NCBI GenBank assembly: GCA_005791535.1
Contig: SXWH01000161.1
Span: 1-64,000 of the forward strand
Direction of reading: 5' to 3'
DNA from: Verrucomicrobiaceae bacterium
Lineage (GTDB): Bacteria > Verrucomicrobiota > Verrucomicrobiia > Chthoniobacterales > Chthoniobacteraceae
DNA length: 64,000 bases
The notes beneath the pieces were generated by a model. That model made no database searches. It saw only the letters and a list, made by a program, of their open reading frames with translations, and was not told the DNA's origin. Shown in pieces: positions 8,452 to 16,630 of the stretch (positions within the stretch are counted from its first letter, which is position 1; each line of letters starts with the position of its first letter). A program made the translations under genes and the position numbers.

Positions 8452-9498
8452 TTATTTCGCGGCTGGGCGCAGGTCCATCCGGCAGCCTTCATCGTGCGGC
8501 ACAGGCTTCCCCACCGCTTCGACGGGATGGGTAAAAAGATAGCGCCACACATTCTCGTGGAGGAATTTTCCGTCAGCCCCCTTCACCGCGGAACCACCGG
8601 GAGTCACGCTGCCGTGCGCACGCTTCGCGTCGTTCTTCACATCCGCGCTCGTCACAAGACGGCGTGTGTTTCCGAAGGGTGGCGCAGTCTTGTCCACGTC
8701 GGTGACAGGCCCGAATTCGCGCAATCCGAGCAACTCCCACGAGCGGCAATAGTGATCGCCGCTCCATCCGCCATCGAGCGTGTGGCTGAAACCGAAGTAG
8801 CGGTTCGCCGGCGTGGCGGACGGAAGGCCCTGCCAGGTCTCGTACTGGTCGCGCGGACCGCAGAACATCACGACACGATCGACACGCCGATGCTTTGCAA
8901 ATCGCGCCGCAGTCGTGGAGCCGTGCGACGCTCCGGAGAGAATCACTTTCTCCCAGCGGAGGTCCGATTTATCGGGCGTCAGGAAGCTATCCCACCGTCC
9001 CTGCGGATTCTCCTTCGCAAGCCATTTTACGAACTGCACCGACCGCTCGTGGATGCCGTCGGGTTTCGGAATGTTCACCACGTCGCTGAAATCCTCACCA
9101 GTCGCGGCTTCAAGGCGGATCTTGCCAAGGAACTTATCATCCGGCGGCGGCGGCTCCTTGCCGAAGCGACCAAACCAACCATTCGCGTAATGAACCCTGA
9201 TAGCGTGCAACCCGTAGCTGTTCACGCGCTCGAACAGCGCGGGATTGGGCCCCATGAGCCAGATGACGAGCCGATCCTGCGGCTTAACGCGCGTGTCCAC
9301 GGATGCGTGCTGCAGATCCTGCGGCTTGCCGTCCTTTTCAAAAACGAAGTCGATCTCCGGATGCGGCTTCGCACGAGGATCAATCGCGCTCGCGCGTGCA
9401 GTGAACTCATACCGCTTTGGCGCAGAATCGGTGAAAGACAACGGTGCGTCAGCCGCAAGTGATGCGACGGTAAACAGGAGTAGAGCACGGAGAATCAT
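8452..9498 (-). CDS. Secreted alpha/beta hydrolase, BPSS1187-like
   Basis: A 348-residue exported hydrolase with a signal peptide MILRALLLFTVASLAAD. The nucleophile elbow is ILSGASHGSTTAARF (GxSxG type), followed by RVVMFCGPRDQY and HTLDGGWSGDHYCRSW, which may hold the acid and His of the triad. It resembles the poorly characterised BPSS1187 family. It is the first gene of the sialic-acid-type operon, ending 4 bases before nanM. An esterase role, such as removing O-acetyl groups from sialic acids before uptake, is a reasonable guess from this position but is not shown by the sequence. No upstream gene is coupled to it, so the operon promoter should lie in 9499-9624. Confidence 0.7.
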   Translation of the reverse strand: MILRALLLFTVASLAADAPLSFTDSAPKRYEFTARASAIDPRAKPHPEIDFVFEKDGKPQDLQHASVDTRVKPQDRLVIWLMGPNPALFERVNSYGLHAIRVHYANGWFGRFGKEPPPPDDKFLGKIRLEAATGEDFSDVVNIPKPDGIHERSVQFVKWLAKENPQGRWDSFLTPDKSDLRWEKVILSGASHGSTTAARFAKHRRVDRVVMFCGPRDQYETWQGLPSATPANRYFGFSHTLDGGWSGDHYCRSWELLGLREFGPVTDVDKTAPPFGNTRRLVTSADVKNDAKRAHGSVTPGGSAVKGADGKFLHENVWRYLFTHPVEAVGKPVPHDEGCRMDLRPAAK

Positions 9499-9624
9499 GG
9501 AGCGATACTCCCGCGAATCCCGCCCGGCCTCAACTCCCAACTGGGCTTCTTTCGATGTTAACGGCTGCGCCTGCGCGCCGGACGAACCGCGGGACCAGAT
9601 TTATCCCGCACCACTCAGGGTTCG

Positions 9625-12600
9625 TCAGGGCTCGCGAATTGCACGGCGGATGATGAGATGCTCGCCTTCGATGATTATGTTGCCCGCCCCGTTGAACATT
9701 CCACCCCCGAGGCTCCTCTCGATCGGAGGCGAAGCGAAAGGCGACCTTGCGCCCGGCGTAAAAATGATCTCGCTCAGCGCTGCGACCGGAATCTCGAATT
9801 TGCCCGCCGATAGCGACTGGCAGACGACGCGTCCATTTTCGAAACGAAACGTCTCCGCGGTAATCGCTCCTTTTCCGGCAAGACGGAATCGCGCACCCGC
9901 TGCGGCCATCGCCGGCGTAGGAGCAAACTCAACCATCGTCGCACGCTTCGCGGGAATCTCCAACTCACCGACTTCGCATTCAACGAAAAGCGAATCCGCC
10001 GTCGCGCGCTTCAGAATGCCGCGGGTTTCGTCGCCGTTCACGAGCGCAACAGCGTCCAGCGGAACCTCAGACTCCGATGATTCCTCCGCAGACTCGGCCT
10101 TTCCGGCGGGCTGCTCTTGTGCGGGAGTGATCGGAACACCGAGGATGTTCACAGCCCGGCGTCCGTTGACCTCAACAACACGCGGAGGCGCGACGAGGGC
10201 TTGAAGACCAGGAATCGCAAGAGCTCGATTTTGATTCACTTTTGACTTTCCCGCCGCGGGCGGCAACGAGCCGCTCCATGGCGCCACCCAAAGATTCGAT
10301 ATCGTGGGGCTTGAACTCCCAGCCTGCGGAGCAATCGAGATACCACGCCCGGGCTTTGGACTGTCTCCTCCGCCCTTGCGATTGAGCTGCCCGACGAGCT
10401 TCCCATTCACGACCATGTAGAATCGCCCGGTGCTCCGTTCGCCGTAGAATGTGTAGCGCCGGGTGTTGCCCTCGTTGCTGATCGAATCGCCGAGTTCAAT
10501 TTGTTGCTGCTGATTCCCAATCGCACGGGCCGCGCGCGGGCTCATGTCGTAAAGATACGCGAAGCTGCCGGAAGCCTGCACCATGATCCCGGGCTTGTTG
10601 TCATCGAAGAAAAAGTGGGCAACGAACGACGTCTGCACGGCCGGCGAGACATCGAAACTGACTTCACACTTGTCGGGGAGGTTCTCGATGATCCGCCCGA
10701 CGTTCGGGCCGGACGAGGAACCGGAGCGCCCCGACTGCGCGAGCGTGAAAGCGCCGTCAAAGTGCTTCCACGGCCCCGGTGCTGCGCCCTTGTCCTTCAC
10801 GGCGCGATTGGCATTCCAGTAACCCGGTGCCACGGCACCTTCCATCCACACATCGCGCCCGCTCGCGCCATCCCACACAGGCGCTTCGCCGCTCGGACCG
10901 AGGTAGAGCGCGGCGAGGCCCTCGCGGGGGATCTCCATCCGGTCGGCAAGCGAGGTTTTTAAAACGAGCCGGTCATTTTCAAACGCGACGAGATTTCCCG
11001 TCAGCCAGTCGCCATTCCTCCAACGGATGGCGACATCACCGGACGGCGTTGGATTCGCATCCTTGCGCGGCGCTAGCTGAATTCCGGCGATCAACTTGCT
11101 TTCGAACTGCACTTCGCCGCCTTTAGCGGGTTTCCATTTCACGCCCTGATCGTTCGCTGCGGAAAGCAACGCCCCGCGGAACTGGTCGCCATTCTTGAAA
11201 ACCAAAGAGTCGGTAGCTGCGGCATTCTCCTGATCGATGACGCCCATCTTGTGCGGAAACTCGATCGCGTGAACCGCCGCAATCGGGAGCGCGATCTCGC
11301 CGGCGAACGGCGTGCGCACTTTCAGGACGCCATCTTTGAAACCGAGTGCTGTAATATCGAACTCCCCGCGCTGCGCCAGCCACACACGGGCAATCGATGC
11401 GGATTCCGACGGCGCAGGCTTTTTCCCGAATCGTAAAAACACGGGATCCTTCCGCGAGACTTCCGCGCCGCTGAACATCACGGTCTCCGCGGTGAGGCCT
11501 TCAAAAACGCCCGCTTTGCGAATCGTCGGTGTCGGCTTGATAATGTCCTTTCCGGCGTCATCCGGATCGCCGTCCGGAATGGCTTCTCCATCCCACGGTT
11601 GAACTTTTACACCGCTCAGCGTCCACGCCATATCCGAGCTCCAGTAGCTCGGCTGGAAAGTCAGTGAACTCACGCGAGCCGGCGTTTTTGGCACGCCGAT
11701 CTTCCATTCCGCCGCACGCACACCGTTGACGCGGACCTGAAGCGTTCCCTCCTTCGTATCGTAAAGAAGACGGTAGCGGGAAATCTTTTCGGCCTTTGCG
11801 TTGTCCTGCTCAAAGTTGACGGACTGATTTTTCATCGCATTGCCGTCGTATGAATTCATCGAAACAGAATTCCCCTGAAACCTAAGATACACGGAGCCGA
11901 CCGAGTAGCCGGTCGTCCTTCCCTCCGGCTGAATCCACAACGTGAGACCGCGGTTTTGATTGCCGCCATCGCCCGCCGTAAACTGGATGTCGATACGCTC
12001 TGAAAGCACATCGAACTTCCGGGTAATTGCACTCGACTGCTTCGCGATGAGCGAATCGTCCGAGCAACTCCATGCTCCGGCTATGGGAGTCTCCCAACCG
12101 GAGAGACCCGCCGGGCCGCGCGGGCCTTCATACGCATCCGGAGGAAGCGGATCGAATACCGCCCATTCGACGAATTTTTTCTCCACCTCGATCGAAGGTC
12201 CACCACCGAGCTCGACGGCGAACCGATCATTGGCAAATGCGTTGACCTTCCCGACGAGCCAGTCACCACCCGCAAGCTTGAGCGTGGCATTTGCTGCGAC
12301 GTCCTTGGCCGCCACACGCTTGCCGAGGGTCAAGCGGCGAACGTCGCCCGGCGAAAACACGAGAGGCAGATTTGCGTCCGCACGCTGCCAGACGAGTTCG
12401 CTTTTCCCCATCGACACGAGCGTGCCGTGAATCTGCGATCCATCGGTGAGTTCGAGCAACTGACTGCCGGCCGGCTCCGGTTCCGCAGCAGCGGGCTTCT
12501 TTGCGGGCCGCGCTGCATCGCCGATGCCGCCCAACTCGAAAAGACCGTCTCCGTCAAACTCGAGCACGTTGCCATCGATCTCAATTACGCCACCCTGAAC

Positions 12601-12696
12601 TTGAACATCGGCAGCCATCGCACCAAACGCAGCCACAACCAACCCGGCCGCGAACGCGCTGGTTTTCAAAATAGCGTGCAAACGCCGGACTCTCAT
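9625..12696 (-). CDS. Giant secreted repeat protein A (seven small beta-barrel repeats, two jelly-roll domains)
   Basis: A 1023-residue exported protein of unknown function. A signal peptide (residues 1-29, AFGAMAAD) is followed by an ordered pattern that I read directly from the sequence. Short repeats of about 45 residues have consensus (L)xLxNGDxxxGxLxxxxxxxLxxxxxxGxxxIPxxxVxxIxF at 79-124, 137-181, 404-481 (longer), 496-542, 554-599, 880-925 and 935-980. They are interrupted by two LamG/concanavalin-like regions at about 205-372 and 612-812, each ending in WxxPWxG or VQPWDG. The short repeats look like small SH3/Sm-like beta barrels. Its ATG overlaps the toroid-gene stop (ATGA 12693-12696). 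It shares the whole plan with protein B at 13715-16627, so the pair arose by duplication. Last gene of the operon. Confidence 0.8.
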   Translation of the reverse strand: MRVRRLHAILKTSAFAAGLVVAAFGAMAADVQVQGGVIEIDGNVLEFDGDGLFELGGIGDAARPAKKPAAAEPEPAGSQLLELTDGSQIHGTLVSMGKSELVWQRADANLPLVFSPGDVRRLTLGKRVAAKDVAANATLKLAGGDWLVGKVNAFANDRFAVELGGGPSIEVEKKFVEWAVFDPLPPDAYEGPRGPAGLSGWETPIAGAWSCSDDSLIAKQSSAITRKFDVLSERIDIQFTAGDGGNQNRGLTLWIQPEGRTTGYSVGSVYLRFQGNSVSMNSYDGNAMKNQSVNFEQDNAKAEKISRYRLLYDTKEGTLQVRVNGVRAAEWKIGVPKTPARVSSLTFQPSYWSSDMAWTLSGVKVQPWDGEAIPDGDPDDAGKDIIKPTPTIRKAGVFEGLTAETVMFSGAEVSRKDPVFLRFGKKPAPSESASIARVWLAQRGEFDITALGFKDGVLKVRTPFAGEIALPIAAVHAIEFPHKMGVIDQENAAATDSLVFKNGDQFRGALLSAANDQGVKWKPAKGGEVQFESKLIAGIQLAPRKDANPTPSGDVAIRWRNGDWLTGNLVAFENDRLVLKTSLADRMEIPREGLAALYLGPSGEAPVWDGASGRDVWMEGAVAPGYWNANRAVKDKGAAPGPWKHFDGAFTLAQSGRSGSSSGPNVGRIIENLPDKCEVSFDVSPAVQTSFVAHFFFDDNKPGIMVQASGSFAYLYDMSPRAARAIGNQQQQIELGDSISNEGNTRRYTFYGERSTGRFYMVVNGKLVGQLNRKGGGDSPKPGRGISIAPQAGSSSPTISNLWVAPWSGSLPPAAGKSKVNQNRALAIPGLQALVAPPRVVEVNGRRAVNILGVPITPAQEQPAGKAESAEESSESEVPLDAVALVNGDETRGILKRATADSLFVECEVGELEIPAKRATMVEFAPTPAMAAAGARFRLAGKGAITAETFRFENGRVVCQSLSAGKFEIPVAALSEIIFTPGARSPFASPPIERSLGGGMFNGAGNIIIEGEHLIIRRAIREP

Positions 12697-13718
12697 CGCT
12701 CGTAGATCGGGAGGTAACGGTAATTCAGCGCGATCGAGAGCAGGCCAAGTGCCGTGCACGTTCCGGGACCAAGACCAGCATCCCAACTTCCGTCCTCGTT
12801 CTGCGTTTCAGCGAGCCGCTTTACCTGCTTGTCGTTCCATTCCTGCCAGCCCTTGTAGTCACCTTGGAAAAAGGCCTGGGCTGCGTAGTACTCGAGGTAA
12901 AACGGATACCCGCCGCCCCCTCCGCCGCTCTCGTCGTCCGACTTCATTTTCTTGAGCGCTTTTGTAAACGTCGGGTTGTCCCGCTTTCTGGCATAGGCGA
13001 ATGCCGCCACGCCAATTGCAGTCGTCGAACCGCCGTGCGCACCCGAGCGCGGCATGTAGCCGATACTTCCGTCCGAAGGGCTCTGGCAGTCGGTGAAAAA
13101 TTTCAGCGCATCCTCGAAGTTCTTATCCGGCACTTTCAGCCCGGCATTTCGCGCGGCGATCATCGCCACGAAACACGCACCGCTCACCGTGGAATCCGCA
13201 TCGGACGCCTCGGGCGAATACCGCCATGCCTTGAAGCGGTTTTTATCCTGCGAGCTGATGATTAACTCCACCGCCTTTTTCAGCGCGGGACCGATCTTCT
13301 CGTCCTGAAAAGCCCCATATGCCTCCGCGAGGCCCAGTGTCGCGAACCCATGGTTGTACATGGAACTGCCGATGTATCCGTTCTCGCCCTGGTTCTTCAA
13401 AATGTAATCCACGCACTTGCGAATGGCCTTCGCATACGGGCCGTGGTTCGGGTCGTCGCCGTGGGACAGAAGCGCCATGAGCGCGAAACCGACAACTCCC
13501 GGCTCCGTACCGTACTGGCCTTGGAACGAGCCGTCGTCGTTCTGCGAGCGGACAAGATAGCGAAGTCCCTTCTCGTAAATCCGCTCGACCTCGGGCGACA
13601 CCTGCGTGCCGCGATAAACCTGAAAGTCCTTTGCCGACTCGGACGTATTATCCGGAGCGTTCTGCGCGGAAAGCGGAAGCACGGAGGCCAGAGCGATGGA
13701 CAAAATGCGCGTGTTCAT
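12693..13718 (-). CDS. Secreted alpha/alpha-toroid protein (prenyltransferase/squalene-oxidase repeats)
   Basis: A 341-residue exported protein with signal peptide MNTRILSIALASVLPLSAQ. The rest is a chain of paired helices with repeat cores typical of the terpene cyclase/prenyltransferase fold: RYLVRSQNDDGSFQGQYG, YILKNQGENGYIG, FFTDCQSPSDGSIGYM and RLAETQNEDGSWDAG, plus a Gly-rich insert GGGGGGYPFY. It lacks the catalytic DXDD or DCTAE Asp clusters of real cyclases. Binding or scaffolding is therefore more likely than terpene chemistry. Similar proteins are common in Planctomycetes and Verrucomicrobia. It is coupled at both ends by 4-bp ATGA overlaps, with giant paralogue B upstream and A downstream, which argues for one complex. 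Confidence 0.85.
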   Translation of the reverse strand: MNTRILSIALASVLPLSAQNAPDNTSESAKDFQVYRGTQVSPEVERIYEKGLRYLVRSQNDDGSFQGQYGTEPGVVGFALMALLSHGDDPNHGPYAKAIRKCVDYILKNQGENGYIGSSMYNHGFATLGLAEAYGAFQDEKIGPALKKAVELIISSQDKNRFKAWRYSPEASDADSTVSGACFVAMIAARNAGLKVPDKNFEDALKFFTDCQSPSDGSIGYMPRSGAHGGSTTAIGVAAFAYARKRDNPTFTKALKKMKSDDESGGGGGGYPFYLEYYAAQAFFQGDYKGWQEWNDKQVKRLAETQNEDGSWDAGLGPGTCTALGLLSIALNYRYLPIYER

Positions 13719-16627
13719 AAATTCGGGACGGCTTGAGCGGGTTCGAGCGGCACGGCAGGGGCGGCCGCCTCGGCGGGCTTGGGCTTTTCCTCGGCCTTTG
13801 GCGACGAAGGCGCAGTCGGGAAGCGAATCGGCTGAGGCGCGAGAATCAATTCGGACACGTCCGCCGCGGCAAACTTCAGATCGCCGAGCGCAGCACTCTT
13901 TGCGGTAAGCGCGCCAGCCTCCCACCTGAACTCATCCACGTGGAAAATGGAACCGTCTTTGAGCCGGATCCGACCGGCCGCTTTTGCTGGCGACGGCGCA
14001 CCGCCAAACTCCACGCCGGCGATGCGGTCCATCGGGAGTTCGAATTCGCCCACATCCGTCTCAACGGCCATTTTCCCATCGCGCAGACCGAGCACTTTGC
14101 CCGCGGCGACATCTCCGTTTGCGAGCGCAATTGCTCCGCCATCGGTCGCACCGGTTCCCGGCATTTCACCGTTCCACGGGCCAATCCAAAAGTTCGAAAG
14201 CTTTGTCGCGCTGTAACCCGAATAGGAGGAGAACGAGATCGTGTGACCGAGGTTCACGAAGGTATCCTCCTTGCGCGTGCCAAGTTTTTTCAACAGGACT
14301 CCATCCATCAGCACGGCGAGAGTTCCCTTTTCGCGATCGACAAGCAGCCGCACGCTGCGCTGGCTCGATTGCCCAAATTTTCCACGCAACGGAACCTCCG
14401 TGGAGAACGACCGCCCATTTCCGCGCTGCGAATAGCCGTGGATGTTCAGTTCACCATACGAGAAGGAAAGGTTAAGCTGATTGTTGCCGTTTTTGGAAGT
14501 GAGAGAAATCGTGAAGTACGGCTCCGAGTTGCCGAAGACACGGGCACTGCAGCGGATCTCGTATCTCTGCGGAAGAGGGAGTCCTGTCTGCGTCAGATAC
14601 GAGTTGTCATTGAAGGCGCTGCCACCTGCCGATGTGCGCGTAAAGAAGGCGCCATCCAGCGCGATCCAGCGATCCAGAGTACTCGTGCGGCGGCCACCGT
14701 AATCGGGATCATTCTGTCCCCAATCCGACGCGCCATCGATGACCGGGCTGGTATAATAACTCCACGCCTGCGCGCCGGCGATATCGCGCTCCCCGGCAAG
14801 CGCGTGTTTGAATTTGAGCGTGTCTTTTCCAATCGCGACGAGTTCCCCGGCGACCCGATCACCATTTCGAAGCTCGAGCGTGGAATGCTTTGGTTTCGCC
14901 GGCTCCTCCTCCTTTTCCTCATCTTTCTTCACCTCGCGCACCGCGACCCGCGCTCCGGGCGGTGCCGACGGTGGATGCGGCTTCACGCCGAATCGAACTC
15001 CGGCAACGCGGTCCGGCTGGATTTCCACATCGAATCCGGCGGGCGTCTTCCATTTCAGCACGCCGCCGTTTATCGTTTCGACAAGCTTTCCCGGAAGCTC
15101 GTCGGCGTTTTTGAAAACCAGAACGTCCGACACGGCGGCTTCGCTGCTTTTCGACGGAAAGGCTATCGTCTGGAGCGAAGTCGTCTCCAATTCCAGCGAC
15201 GGCGAAAAGCTCGTGCGAAACTTCGCGCGGCCTTCGCGTATCTCGAGTCCACCGGCGGACAGTTCGCCATTCTGGCCAAAAACAAGTAACGCATCCGCAT
15301 CCGCCATGCCCTTTCCTGTGTCGGAAAACCGGAGCATCGTCCCGCTCATCAGATCCTTTTCCACTCCGCCAAAGGTAATCTTCTTTTCGGAAATCGCGGT
15401 GGTGCGCCCGGTCTCTGTCGGCGTGCTCGGCAGCGAAAGCCGGTCGGTGTCGGCAGGTTGCTCGGTCTCTGCGAGATTGCCGTCCCACGGTAACAGTCGG
15501 AAGTTCCCGACCACCACATCGCCCATGTTTTCGCGGTTAAAGCAGAGCCCTCGCAGAGTTTCGCGACCGTTCACCTTATCGTCCGCGAGCGCCCACTCCG
15601 CGGCTTTTGCGCCATTGCGCATCACGGTGAGTTTTCGATCCACGCCATCGTAAAAAACACGGACGCGATGCCATCCATCCTTCGCAGCCGGCGCATCCGC
15701 AGGCAGCTTCACTTTGTCGCGCTTGAATCCGTTTTCGTAAATGCAGCGCTCCATTTCGCTCTCGCCGATGCTCAGCTGCACAGTGCCCGTGCTGTAGGAA
15801 TTGGGCCGAGGCGAAAACGGCTGCAGCCAGAGCTGAAACGCGGCTTCCTCCGCCTTGGCGACGGGAATCTCAAAGGCGACCTCGAAGCGCTTCGGCGGCT
15901 TCATCGATTTCGCCACAAACGCATTCTTTGGAAACTTGATCCGTCCGTCCTTCAAATCCTCCGCTGGAGAGCCCGAAATAGTCCACGCCTCCACATTGGC
16001 GAAATCGAGTCCAAAGCCAGCCACCGCTTCCTTCCCGAAAAACATCCAGCCAATCTGCTCACGGGTCACGGTGAACGATGTGGAGCCGGGAAGCTTTACC
16101 GAATAGGTCTGCCCGTCGGCGCTGGAGACCTCGCCGTGCATCCAGTCCGTCCCGCCCAGCTTCACGGTCGCCATGGAGGTCGGCTCGGATTTCTTCGAAG
16201 TGCCCGCCTGCTGCATGACGAAATCATTGTCCGAGGAGGAAACCGGCCCGCGAAGCGAAACGCGGCGGATGTCCTTCCGCCCGAAACGAAGCGGCTGATT
16301 CACATCGATACGGCTCCATACGACTTCGTTCGCTGTGAGTTCCACCATCCGCCCACGCATCTGCCGGCCATCAGTGAACAGAAGCGTATGCTCCATTCCC
16401 TCCACCTTCGGGGTCTTCGGCGTGGACGATGAGGAGGAAATCCGTTTTGCACCGAAAATGTTCAGCAGCAAATTCGCCGCCGGTTTGACGACATCCGGCG
16501 CCCGCTTTTCCTCAACCGGGTCCGCTCCAAAAATTTCGACATCGGCACCGAGCGGAGTTTGCCCGCGCGCGACCGCCAAGGCCGCGAGGACCAACGGCGC
16601 GATCCACGATGAACGGAAACGCGTCAC
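13715..16627 (-). CDS. Giant secreted repeat protein B (same architecture as A)
   Basis: A 970-residue exported protein with a GTG start at 16627 and a GAGGAG ribosome-binding site inside the end of the preceding gene. After a signal peptide (about 22 residues) it repeats the plan of protein A in the same order. Short barrel-like repeats are at 79-126, 152-197, 428-490, 500-547, 582-625, 831-875 and 885-930, with jelly-roll-like regions at about 211-383 and 653-821; the latter ends IGPWNGEM. A charged Lys/Glu linker is at 566-580, and a Pro/Ala tail (932-970) has no counterpart in A. Function is unknown. Adhesion or a surface-layer/outer-membrane scaffold would fit the domains. Coupled to the toroid gene by ATGA (13715-13718). 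Confidence 0.8.
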   Translation of the reverse strand: MTRFRSSWIAPLVLAALAVARGQTPLGADVEIFGADPVEEKRAPDVVKPAANLLLNIFGAKRISSSSSTPKTPKVEGMEHTLLFTDGRQMRGRMVELTANEVVWSRIDVNQPLRFGRKDIRRVSLRGPVSSSDNDFVMQQAGTSKKSEPTSMATVKLGGTDWMHGEVSSADGQTYSVKLPGSTSFTVTREQIGWMFFGKEAVAGFGLDFANVEAWTISGSPAEDLKDGRIKFPKNAFVAKSMKPPKRFEVAFEIPVAKAEEAAFQLWLQPFSPRPNSYSTGTVQLSIGESEMERCIYENGFKRDKVKLPADAPAAKDGWHRVRVFYDGVDRKLTVMRNGAKAAEWALADDKVNGRETLRGLCFNRENMGDVVVGNFRLLPWDGNLAETEQPADTDRLSLPSTPTETGRTTAISEKKITFGGVEKDLMSGTMLRFSDTGKGMADADALLVFGQNGELSAGGLEIREGRAKFRTSFSPSLELETTSLQTIAFPSKSSEAAVSDVLVFKNADELPGKLVETINGGVLKWKTPAGFDVEIQPDRVAGVRFGVKPHPPSAPPGARVAVREVKKDEEKEEEPAKPKHSTLELRNGDRVAGELVAIGKDTLKFKHALAGERDIAGAQAWSYYTSPVIDGASDWGQNDPDYGGRRTSTLDRWIALDGAFFTRTSAGGSAFNDNSYLTQTGLPLPQRYEIRCSARVFGNSEPYFTISLTSKNGNNQLNLSFSYGELNIHGYSQRGNGRSFSTEVPLRGKFGQSSQRSVRLLVDREKGTLAVLMDGVLLKKLGTRKEDTFVNLGHTISFSSYSGYSATKLSNFWIGPWNGEMPGTGATDGGAIALANGDVAAGKVLGLRDGKMAVETDVGEFELPMDRIAGVEFGGAPSPAKAAGRIRLKDGSIFHVDEFRWEAGALTAKSAALGDLKFAAADVSELILAPQPIRFPTAPSSPKAEEKPKPAEAAAPAVPLEPAQAVPNL

Positions 16628-16630
16628 AGG

